Below are positions 7,315 through 13,744 of a stretch of 47,330 nt of DNA, in pieces; within the stretch, counting starts at the first letter, position 1; every line of letters starts with the position of its first letter. Under the pieces are notes generated by a model. It did not search any database, was not told the DNA's origin, and saw only the letters and a list, made by a program, of their open reading frames with translations. Both the position numbers and the translations under genes were made by a program. Source of the DNA: Thermoguttaceae bacterium (GTDB taxonomy: Bacteria; Planctomycetota; Planctomycetia; Pirellulales; Thermoguttaceae); contig JAFSMO010000051.1 in assembly GCA_017447865.1 (NCBI GenBank), positions 1 through 47,330 on the forward strand, written 5' to 3'.

Positions 7315-8238
7315 TCAGTTTTTCTCCAGATCCGTCAATTGGGAATCCCGCCGGAAGGTTTTATGAATCAAAAACGGCATGAGCTTGGGGAATTTCCCGA
7401 AAATCGCGAGCCAGCAGCTTCCGTACCAGATCACGAAACGTTTCCAGAGCGAGATTTTTTTCGCGGGGGTTCCACCGTTTTTCTGAAACACGATCGGGTT
7501 CTGGAGGAATCGCCCGTCCACCATCTTCATGCCGGCGTTTTTCTCGAAAACCCGGATTTTTCCGGCAAATTTACGATTGGAATCGAGATGGGTCGGCCAT
7601 CTTCTTCCCACGACGTAGAACGGTGAACTGTGGATGAAAAAACCACCCGGGCGCAGAAGTTTGGAGGACTGGCAGACCGCCTCGACGGGATCCGGAAGGT
7701 GCTCCAGAACGTCCAGACAGAGGACCGCGTCAAACGTTCCTTCCGGAAGTTCTTCAAGCGAATTGGAAATATTGACCTGGATTCCGTAGTCGCGGAACAT
7801 TTTCTCCGCAAGAGCGACTCCGAATTTGGAAACTTCAAACGACGTGATCTCAAATCCCTGCTTCGCAAAGTAGAAACTGTCGCACCCGATCCCGTCGCCG
7901 CAGAGGAGGATTTTCCCGGACGTCAGGCCATTCCGGTGGAGAAAGTCCAGGATCCATTCCCTCATCCGGCATTTCACCGAAGTGCTGTTCCACGCGATGA
8001 TACCGTAAATGAACGAATCCGTGTCTTCGTAAAAACGGATCATCCCTTCATTATAGACGTGCGGAGTGAGGTTCTGCGCGTAAAAAGCCTTGGGGATCGC
8101 GTACGGATTATGCAAATACTCGTCTGCAAGCCGATCCTGGACGACTTTCAGTTCCACGCCAGTCACTTCCGAAACGGAAGCGGTCAGCCAGTCTTTGTCC
8201 CTTAAAGGAGCAATCAGAGAATCAGGGTATTCGTTCAT
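7315..8238 (-). CDS. Class I SAM-dependent methyltransferase
   Basis: The product has 307 residues. The Rossmann-type fold is shown by motif I KILLCGDGIGCDSFYFA at about residues 109-125 and by DAVLCLDVLEHLPDP at 170-184, the motif II/III region of the Methyltransf_11/23 group, followed by LLRPGGFFIHSSPF. The N-terminal 100 residues are specific to this protein and may bind the acceptor. It is the last gene of a three-gene minus-strand operon and overlaps the preceding gene by four bases (8235-8238). With a polysaccharide pyruvyl transferase-like gene in the same operon, methylation of a sugar or glycan-linked substrate is the likeliest role, but this is inference. No signal peptide is seen; a strong terminator follows. 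Confidence 0.8.
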   Translation of the reverse strand: MNEYPDSLIAPLRDKDWLTASVSEVTGVELKVVQDRLADEYLHNPYAIPKAFYAQNLTPHVYNEGMIRFYEDTDSFIYGIIAWNSTSVKCRMREWILDFLHRNGLTSGKILLCGDGIGCDSFYFAKQGFEITSFEVSKFGVALAEKMFRDYGIQVNISNSLEELPEGTFDAVLCLDVLEHLPDPVEAVCQSSKLLRPGGFFIHSSPFYVVGRRWPTHLDSNRKFAGKIRVFEKNAGMKMVDGRFLQNPIVFQKNGGTPAKKISLWKRFVIWYGSCWLAIFGKFPKLMPFLIHKTFRRDSQLTDLEKN

Positions 8239-9635
8239 TTATTCCTCTTGTCTTTCGCAAATTTCAGGGAATGCAAGGTTTTTTCCAGAAGCCCGTTCCG
8301 GATCAGGGAACAAAGGACTTTCCAGAATACGCGGTAAACGTAAATACGGGGGTAAAAATGGTCCGGATTCGAGTGGTACCGGGACATTTTGGCGAGGTAT
8401 TTTCGGGTTTGCTGATGGAAACGAAGTCGGCGAACGGCTTCCTTTTTTTCCTCCTTCGTCAGTGTGCGCTGGGTAATCAGGTCCCGCTTGCAGGGCATGA
8501 TCGACCCCTCAGGACGATGCGTTTTTTCGTAGTCGTAACGCAGGGCGGAAAGATAAGCCCGTTCATTCATGGCCACTTCCTGGCTTTTCATAACCAGTTC
8601 GGGGTTGATCGTCTCCGCAGAAACCGCCCCTCGGGCGATCTCGGACTTCACGAGTTCCGTAATTTCGGGATTTCGCGTGATGATCAGATTCGTCCCCCGC
8701 GGCTCCAGGAAATAATCTTCGAGCCAGGCGTCCATGAACGTCGCGTCCGCCAGCATCCCGAACAGGTCGTCGCACATTCCGCAGGTCTTCAGCTGGCCAA
8801 CGTGGTTGATCCATAAGAAGCCAAACAGACCGAGCATGCGAACCTGACGCTCGTCCTGCTGGGAGAACGTCGTGATTCGAAAATCCGGAGATTTCGTTGA
8901 ATTGGTTTTGCTTCGGTACTTCAAGCCCAGTTTGCGGGAACGAAGCATGACGCAAAGAAGATCCGCGACGTGAAGGCAGTTGCACCCGCCGCAGGTGAGG
9001 CTGAAGATGAAAGGAAGCCGATCTTTCAGCCGCGGAAGTTTTTTTTGCGCCAGACGGAGTGCCTTCACGACGCACGGAAGCGCGACGATCGCGTAGCGTT
9101 TTTCAGGGCCCTGAAGAATTTCCCGCAGGACCGGACCGAAAGTCATCACGTGGTAAACGGAGCCGGTCGTCTGGCGGATCTCCTCCGGGGTGTACGCAAT
9201 CGTCGGCTGGAACCACGGGGATTCGAGCGAGGGTTTCGCGACGATCGCCCCGTCGATTTTGTGGGACTCTAAAAGAGCGCAAAGCAGGGACGTGGCCAGA
9301 CCGCCGGATGGGGCTTTCAGACGGTGCTCCTCATCATTTGTGGCGCCGCAAAAGGTTTCGTCCCACTGCCCCAGATTGTCGGAATGTTCCTTCTTGCCCT
9401 CGGGAAACAGTTGAAGCCCCAGCGTCTCCTCGTTTTCCGGAACTTCCCCGGAGTAGGGGCAGACCTGGAGGCAGAGACCGCAGGACGTGCATTGGGATGG
9501 ATCCAGGGAAACCGGCCGGTACTCGCCGTTCTCGCCGAGTTTCATTTCGAGGCAGCCGTGCGGACAAACCGCGCTGCAAACCCCGCAGCCGCAGCAATAG
9601 TCAAACGGAAGGACTTTTTCGACGACGTTATTCAT
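8235..9635 (-). CDS. Coenzyme F420 hydrogenase/dehydrogenase beta-subunit family iron-sulfur protein
   Basis: The product has 466 residues. Two ferredoxin-type [4Fe-4S] motifs open the protein: C14-x2-C17-x2-C20-x3-C24-P and C49-x2-C52-x2-C55-x3-C59-P. They are followed by the FrhB-type core (KAPSGGLATSLLCALLES, TTGSVYHVMTFGPVLREIL, YAIVALPCVVKALRLAQ, LTCGGCNC). In archaea FrhB binds F420 and FAD; bacterial homologues occur in exopolysaccharide clusters next to pyruvyl transferases, where their electron-transfer or reductase role is not settled. The gene overlaps the upstream pyruvyl transferase-like gene by four bases (9632-9635) and the downstream methyltransferase by four. This pairing supports a role in making or modifying a surface glycan. 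F420 use in this organism cannot be judged from the window. Confidence 0.83.
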   Translation of the reverse strand: MNNVVEKVLPFDYCCGCGVCSAVCPHGCLEMKLGENGEYRPVSLDPSQCTSCGLCLQVCPYSGEVPENEETLGLQLFPEGKKEHSDNLGQWDETFCGATNDEEHRLKAPSGGLATSLLCALLESHKIDGAIVAKPSLESPWFQPTIAYTPEEIRQTTGSVYHVMTFGPVLREILQGPEKRYAIVALPCVVKALRLAQKKLPRLKDRLPFIFSLTCGGCNCLHVADLLCVMLRSRKLGLKYRSKTNSTKSPDFRITTFSQQDERQVRMLGLFGFLWINHVGQLKTCGMCDDLFGMLADATFMDAWLEDYFLEPRGTNLIITRNPEITELVKSEIARGAVSAETINPELVMKSQEVAMNERAYLSALRYDYEKTHRPEGSIMPCKRDLITQRTLTKEEKKEAVRRLRFHQQTRKYLAKMSRYHSNPDHFYPRIYVYRVFWKVLCSLIRNGLLEKTLHSLKFAKDKRNK

Positions 9636-10903
9636 TTAAGGCCCCTTTTCTGAAACAGTTCCACTAAATGTTCACCGCCCTTCAGCGCTTTTTCTTTGTA
9701 TGCGGGGAGAACCCGGTCAAGCTGGGCTTTGACTTCAGAGGAAGAATCGATCAGTTGCAGGAATCGCCGCGTGAATTCCTGGCCTCCGAGCTTCGAGAAA
9801 TGCTCGACCCACTGTTCGTGCCCGAAGAGATCGAGGTTGATCCCCCGGGATTTTACGCTGTACCCGATGCAAAAGACGGGAACTCCCGTGGAAAGGGCGG
9901 CAATCGTCGCGTGGGTCCGGCACCCGGCAAAGGCGACCATTCGGGAAATGACCCATTTAATATTCGTGCAGTCGTCATTTGCGGGATTGTAAAGAAAGAC
10001 TCGTTCCCTGATTTTGTCCGGCAGTTGATTGTAGAGTTCCTGCATGAACAGGAAGTCGTTATTATCCGGAAAAACTTCGGGTTCCATCATGACATGAGGG
10101 ACCAAGACGACTTTGTAGTCACACGACTCCACAAAAAATACTAACGAAGCCAGAACTCTGTCGAGCCATTCCCGCCGGGAAGTTTGCGCATACCGGACCA
10201 GGAGTGGGGAAAGATTGATTCCCACGGCCCCTTCTTCAAGAAAACGTTCCAGCTTTTCGGGGAGATTTTCGGGTTTATTGGCCGGAAGCAGAAACGCGGG
10301 ATCGGCGACCTCGTGAATATTTTCGCCGCATCCGAGTTTTTGCAGATACGCCGTCGTCAGCTGTTCCCGGGGGGTGATCAGGTCGATTTTCGGAAGCAGT
10401 TTGGCCATCTTGCGCTCATAAGAGGGGTTTGACGAAAAAGGCCCAACGGAAGCGCCCCAAATGACGGTTGGAAACTGGTCCCGGACCGCGGAAATGAACG
10501 GCGCGGTGAACAAATGCAGCGCGAGGCTTCCGTAATCAAACGACCAGTTATCTCCGCCAAGAGCCAGCAAAACGCCGCCCGTTCCTTCTTTTTGAAGTTT
10601 TTTGCAGTACCGAATGACCTTCATCGGCGTTTTCATGTGCCAAAAGCGGCAGCCGACGATAAGCGTTCCCCACCAGTAAAAAGCGAGATTGCGCTCCTTT
10701 TTGACTTCAAAAACCTGAGTCTCCCGATCTTCAAGATTTGAAAGAAATTGGGGGTGGGTGTTCTGGAAAATATTGGCGTGAACGAATGGATGATTCGGAA
10801 GAAAATGGTCGATGATGATTTTCGTGCTTATGCGAAGTGCCTGGCAGCCACGATTACTGTCGAAATTGTTCCCATGAAGGATTATAGGAGAAAAACTGGC
10901 CAT
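9632..10903 (-). CDS. Polysaccharide pyruvyl transferase family protein
   Basis: The product has 423 residues and fits the PF04230 pattern. The N-terminus is HGNNFDSNRGCQALRISTKI, the usual nucleotide/sugar-handling G-x-N-x-G-D/C-x-A start. The middle block has ALGGDNWSFDYG, the equivalent of the family's GGG-x-hydrophobic loop, and VIWGASVGPF. The C-terminal block is FAGCRTHATIAALSTGVPVF, which matches the family's R-x-H-x3-A motif. These enzymes transfer pyruvate from PEP to sugars of exopolysaccharides or cell-wall polymers, though many members are uncharacterised. It is first in a three-gene overlapping operon. The start lies only about 60 bases downstream of the tRNA-Arg gene and no separate promoter is evident, so readthrough from the tRNA promoter past the hairpin at 10933-10959 may contribute. 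The ribosome binding site is weak. Confidence 0.82.
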   Translation of the reverse strand: MASFSPIILHGNNFDSNRGCQALRISTKIIIDHFLPNHPFVHANIFQNTHPQFLSNLEDRETQVFEVKKERNLAFYWWGTLIVGCRFWHMKTPMKVIRYCKKLQKEGTGGVLLALGGDNWSFDYGSLALHLFTAPFISAVRDQFPTVIWGASVGPFSSNPSYERKMAKLLPKIDLITPREQLTTAYLQKLGCGENIHEVADPAFLLPANKPENLPEKLERFLEEGAVGINLSPLLVRYAQTSRREWLDRVLASLVFFVESCDYKVVLVPHVMMEPEVFPDNNDFLFMQELYNQLPDKIRERVFLYNPANDDCTNIKWVISRMVAFAGCRTHATIAALSTGVPVFCIGYSVKSRGINLDLFGHEQWVEHFSKLGGQEFTRRFLQLIDSSSEVKAQLDRVLPAYKEKALKGGEHLVELFQKRGLK

Positions 10904-10932
10904 TTGAGTACCTGTAAGTCAGTAATATTGAA

Positions 10933-10959
10933 CTCTGAAAAAACGATGTTTTTTCGGAG
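10933..10959 (-). terminator. Hairpin after tRNA-Arg, probable terminator or attenuator
   Basis: Arms CTCTGAAAAAAC (10933-10944) and GTTTTTTCGGAG (10948-10959) form a 12-bp stem with one G-T pair and a three-base loop. On the minus strand it comes right after the tRNA 3' end and before the pyruvyl transferase operon, with a T-run in its own descending arm. Confidence 0.6.
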
Positions 10960-10963
10960 TAAG

Positions 10964-11036
10964 CACATCCGAAGGGACTCGAACCCCCAACACTCGGTTC
11001 CGAAGACCGATGCTCTATCCATTGAACTACGGATGC
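10964..11036 (-). tRNA. tRNA-Arg (anticodon TCG)
   Basis: This 73-base cloverleaf reads on the minus strand. The acceptor stem is GCATCCG with CGGATGT (first pair G-U). The D arm is GTTC/GAGC. The anticodon stem TCGGT/ACCGA encloses the loop CTTCGGA, giving anticodon TCG (reads CGA, arginine). A five-base variable loop is followed by the T arm with loop TTCGAGT. CCA is not encoded. A TTGCAT-N16-TATACT promoter lies directly upstream and a hairpin downstream. Confidence 0.93.
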
Positions 11037-11046
11037 GTATATTTCC

Positions 11047-11074
11047 AGTATATCATATTTTTCGTTTTATGCAA
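11047..11074 (-). promoter_or_regulatory. Promoter of tRNA-Arg
   Basis: On the minus strand: TTGCAT (11074-11069), 16-base spacer, TATACT (11052-11047). Expected transcription start is about 11040, four bases before the tRNA 5' end at 11036, as is usual for single tRNA genes. Confidence 0.65.
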
Positions 11075-11200
11075 GGTCGGAATGAAGTTTTTTTTAACAA
11101 GAATTCCTAATTTGTGCAAATTGTTGACAGAATTGAGGCTTAAATCAATTTTGAGGAGATGCGGTGAGGGCCGTTTTCAAAAGATGGAGAATTTCCGAGG

Positions 11201-11644
11201 TCACTCCTCCTGACGGCTCACTCTCTGCATTTCTTCGCAGATCTCGTCCAGCGTCCGGTTCACGTGCGTGTCACGGATGGCGGCTTTCAGAAGATTCGCC
11301 CTTTCGCGGGCTTCCTCTGCTTTGTACTCCTCCTCCGTGATGAGGCCCAGCACGAGGTCCAGGTCGCGGACGTGGCGGAAGTGGTCGCTCTTTTTCGGGT
11401 GGTTTTCCGCTTCGAGGCACTGCAGGCAGAGACGCAGAAGAAGCCGCCGCATCCCCTCAAGCCGGGAGCAGATCGGGGAGTAGAGCCACTCCCAGCGCGT
11501 GTACTCGGCCCTCATCAGGGCGTACCGCTCCCGCCACTGTTCCGGGGTGAGGTCGTAGCTTTTTTGGAGCGGCCGGCCGTCGTCGTGGAACGGAAGCGTA
11601 AACGGCTCGTCGGAAAGATCGCTCAGGACGTGAAAATAGGACAT
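11201..11644 (-). CDS. Hypothetical protein, mostly helical
   Basis: The product has 147 residues from ATG 11644, preceded by GAGGGG seven bases upstream. I do not recognise the family. It has no signal peptide or membrane segment. The composition is very rich in Arg, Glu and Leu with long predicted helices (LTPEQWRERYALMRAEYTRW, then a stretch centred on LLLRLCLQCLEAE, then LVLGLITEEEYKAEEARER), suggesting a helical bundle or short coiled coil. Cys residues are present but not in a metal-binding spacing. It stands alone between the tRNA-Arg gene and a divergent lipoprotein gene, with G+C-rich codon use like the core genes around it. Coding is supported by start signals and codon use, not by homology. 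Confidence 0.6.
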   Translation of the reverse strand: MSYFHVLSDLSDEPFTLPFHDDGRPLQKSYDLTPEQWRERYALMRAEYTRWEWLYSPICSRLEGMRRLLLRLCLQCLEAENHPKKSDHFRHVRDLDLVLGLITEEEYKAEEARERANLLKAAIRDTHVNRTLDEICEEMQRVSRQEE

Positions 11645-11724
11645 TGGAAACCCCTCTTTTTAACTTGCTTCCTGATATTCTAGCGTTTTTTTCGGGAATG
11701 TCAAGCCCGAGGGTGAAATTCCTC

Positions 11725-11753
11725 TTGCGCGAAACCGGAAAATCGGGTAAAAT
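11725..11753 (+). promoter_or_regulatory. Probable promoter of the lipoprotein-queD-nitroreductase operon
   Basis: TTGCGC (11725-11730), 17-base spacer, TAAAAT (11748-11753), about 40 bases upstream of the ATG at 11794. Confidence 0.5.
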
Positions 11754-11793
11754 CCGTTTTGATTTGTGTCAGTTTTTTTCGGGGAATTATTTC

Positions 11794-12468
11794 ATGTCGG
11801 GTTCAGTACCATTTGCGCGATTCGTGGCCGTGGGAGTGCTTCTCCTTGCTGTCCTTTTCGGCTGGACGATTCCCGGCTGCAGATTCCTGAACGCGAGGAG
11901 GACCACTTACTCCTCGTTTGAAGCGGAGCAGCTGAGTCGCGAAAACGCGCAGAATCCGCTTCAGGTCCGCGGTGATTTGGACCCCTACCAAGTCTGGGAA
12001 ACCACGGTGGACGTCGTGCGTCTTTACTTCGACCGGATCATCGACGAGTACCCGTGCCAGCGCAGCGGGGAAACGATCACGGAGGGCCTTCTGCGGACCA
12101 AACCGCAAACCGGCTCGACCTGTTTTGAGCCCTGGCGCCGGGATTCGGTCAACGCGAGTGAACGGCATTACGCCACGGTCCAGTCGATCCGCCGCACGGC
12201 GAAGATCCGCGTCCGTCACGCTAACGGGCACTACATCATTCACGTCCGCGTGGATAAAGAGTTGGAAGACCTGGCTCAGCCGAGCTACGCCCAGCTTCCG
12301 TCCGCGACGTTTCGGCTTGATACGCAAATCCCGGAAACGACCGACCCCATCGCGGTGCAGGACTATAATGAGGGCTGGCTTCCGCAGGGCCGGGACTATG
12401 CGCTCGAGCAGAGTATTCTCAACCAGCTTCAGGTTCGGCTTGATGCGCTTTCCCACGCTCAGCTCTGA
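11794..12468 (+). CDS. Putative lipoprotein of unknown function
   Basis: The product has 224 residues. ATG 11794 is preferred over the upstream frame opening at 11644 because it follows GGGGAA and begins a lipoprotein signal peptide: MSGSVPFARFVAVGVLLLAV, then a lipobox-like TIPGC with Cys about residue 29. The mature part has no motif I can name; a WETTVDVVRLYFDRIIDEYP helix and a strand-rich middle (HYATVQSIRRTAKIRVRHA, HYIIHVRVDKELED) suggest a small alpha/beta fold anchored to a membrane. This pattern of a short lipoprotein with an outer-membrane-like domain occurs widely in planctomycetes without known function. The stop is 12 bases before queD, so the two are probably co-transcribed. 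Confidence 0.65.
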   Translation: MSGSVPFARFVAVGVLLLAVLFGWTIPGCRFLNARRTTYSSFEAEQLSRENAQNPLQVRGDLDPYQVWETTVDVVRLYFDRIIDEYPCQRSGETITEGLLRTKPQTGSTCFEPWRRDSVNASERHYATVQSIRRTAKIRVRHANGHYIIHVRVDKELEDLAQPSYAQLPSATFRLDTQIPETTDPIAVQDYNEGWLPQGRDYALEQSILNQLQVRLDALSHAQL

Positions 12469-12480
12469 ATCCCAAATTTT

Positions 12481-12891
12481 ATGAGTTGCACAGTTACACG
12501 CCATTTGGATTTTTGTTACGCTCACCGGCTTCCGGAGTACGATGGGAAATGCCGCTTTCTGCACGGGCATAACGGCCACGTGGAGATCACGGTCGCGGCC
12601 GATTCGCTCGGCGAAGACGGCATGGTCCTGGATTTCGGAAAGATCCGCTCCGGGCTGGAGGCGTGGATCGATGAGGAACTGGACCATCACACGATTTTGT
12701 TCCGGAAGGATCCGCTTGTTAAAATCCTTCAAAAAGCGGGGCAGAAAGTGGTCGTGATGGACGTGATCCCGACCTCGGAGAACATTGCGGAGATGATTTG
12801 CCGTCAGGGGCGCGCGATGGGGATGAATGTCACCCGCGTGGCACTCTGGGAAACGGCCCGGAATTGTGCGGAGTATCGGGCGGAAGTTTAA
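12481..12891 (+). CDS. queD: 6-carboxytetrahydropterin synthase (QueD family)
   Basis: The product has 136 residues and the full QueD/PTPS active site. Zinc ligands are H15 (in CYAH), H28 and H30 (in LHGHNGH). The catalytic Cys is C24 in C-x3-HGH, the arrangement that separates QueD from true 6-pyruvoyl synthases. D68-H69 (ELDHH) complete the proton relay, and E100 (PTSEN) binds the pterin. The enzyme converts 7,8-dihydroneopterin triphosphate to 6-carboxytetrahydropterin, the second step of queuosine and 7-deazapurine synthesis in the cytoplasm. queC, queE and queF are not in the window. It lies between a lipoprotein gene (12 bases) and a nitroreductase gene (15 bases) on the same strand. 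Confidence 0.9.
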   Translation: MSCTVTRHLDFCYAHRLPEYDGKCRFLHGHNGHVEITVAADSLGEDGMVLDFGKIRSGLEAWIDEELDHHTILFRKDPLVKILQKAGQKVVVMDVIPTSENIAEMICRQGRAMGMNVTRVALWETARNCAEYRAEV

Positions 12892-12906
12892 CGAAAGGAG
12901 AAAAAA

Positions 12907-13611
12907 ATGGGTTTAACTCGCAGAAATTTCGTGACCGGGGGGACCGCGGCGGTTTGCGTTCTCTCGATGGCTGCAGGCTCCCTTCAGGCCAAGCCGGTGG
13001 TGGAAGGGGAACGGATCGTGCTCCCGACGCCGAAAAAGACCGGTGGCATGCCGCTTTTGGACACGCTTTCGACCCGTAAAACGACGCGCGTGTACAGTTC
13101 CCGGATGCTCGACGCGCAGACGCTTTCCGATCTGCTTTGGGCCGCGTTCGGGATCAATCGCGAGGACGGCCGGCGGACGGCTCCGAGCGCTCTGAACTCG
13201 CAGGAAATCCAGATTTTCGTCATTCTGGAGGGCGGAATTTACGTTTACGAGCCGAAAGACCACGCGCTCGAGCGGAAACTGGCGGGCGATTACCGGAAAC
13301 TGGCCGGGACGCAGAGCTACGCGCAGAGCGTGCCCGTTTCGTTTGTGTACGTCGCGGATCTGGAGAAAAGCCTGACCTCGCCCGAGAGCAGCGAGTCGTA
13401 CGCGTGCGTGGACTGCGGGTTCATCGGCCAGAACGTTTACCTTTTTGCCGCGGCGAATGGTTTGTGCTCGGCATTTCGCGGCTCGATCGACCGGAAGGCC
13501 CTCGCCGAAACGCTGAAACTCAAGGCGAGCCAGCGCGTCCTTTACGGCCAGTCGATCGGTTACGGCGACGAGGAAAAAGTTCAGGCCGCGCCGATCAAAC
13601 TGATGAAATAA
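12907..13611 (+). CDS. Exported nitroreductase-family protein (Tat signal)
   Basis: The product has 234 residues and begins with a twin-arginine signal (LTRRNFVTGGTAAVCVLSMA, cleavage near SLQA), so it should be exported folded with its flavin bound. The nitroreductase-family FMN fold is indicated by STRKTTRVYSSRMLDAQTLS, LLWAAFGINR, TAPSALNSQEIQIFV, the middle CVDCGFIGQNVYLFAAANGL and a C-terminal GQSIGYGDEEK. The SagB/ThcOx-like subgroup with these features reduces or oxidises varied substrates. The substrate is not predictable. A clear AAAGGAG-type site precedes ATG 12907, and a terminator at 13620-13645 ends the operon with queD and the lipoprotein. Confidence 0.82.
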   Translation: MGLTRRNFVTGGTAAVCVLSMAAGSLQAKPVVEGERIVLPTPKKTGGMPLLDTLSTRKTTRVYSSRMLDAQTLSDLLWAAFGINREDGRRTAPSALNSQEIQIFVILEGGIYVYEPKDHALERKLAGDYRKLAGTQSYAQSVPVSFVYVADLEKSLTSPESSESYACVDCGFIGQNVYLFAAANGLCSAFRGSIDRKALAETLKLKASQRVLYGQSIGYGDEEKVQAAPIKLMK

Positions 13612-13619
13612 AAGAAAGG

Positions 13620-13645
13620 GCTTGATTCAAAGGTCAAGCGTTTTT
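13620..13645 (+). terminator. Terminator after the nitroreductase gene
   Basis: Arms GCTTGA (13620-13625) and TCAAGC (13634-13639) are followed by GTTTTT; it begins 8 bases after the stop codon at 13611. Confidence 0.65.
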
Positions 13646-13744
13646 GAGGTGAGGATTCCGGGGAGAAATTTTTTAGAAACTCTTTGGTTTTGGAGTTTCG
13701 GTTTCTCCCCCCCACCTCTTTTTTCTTTTCTGATTTTCTGTTTT

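Noticed and set aside
11110..11160. TTGACA at 11122 as a plus-strand promoter
   Set aside because: No acceptable -10 at a suitable distance and no plus-strand gene follows for 600 bases.
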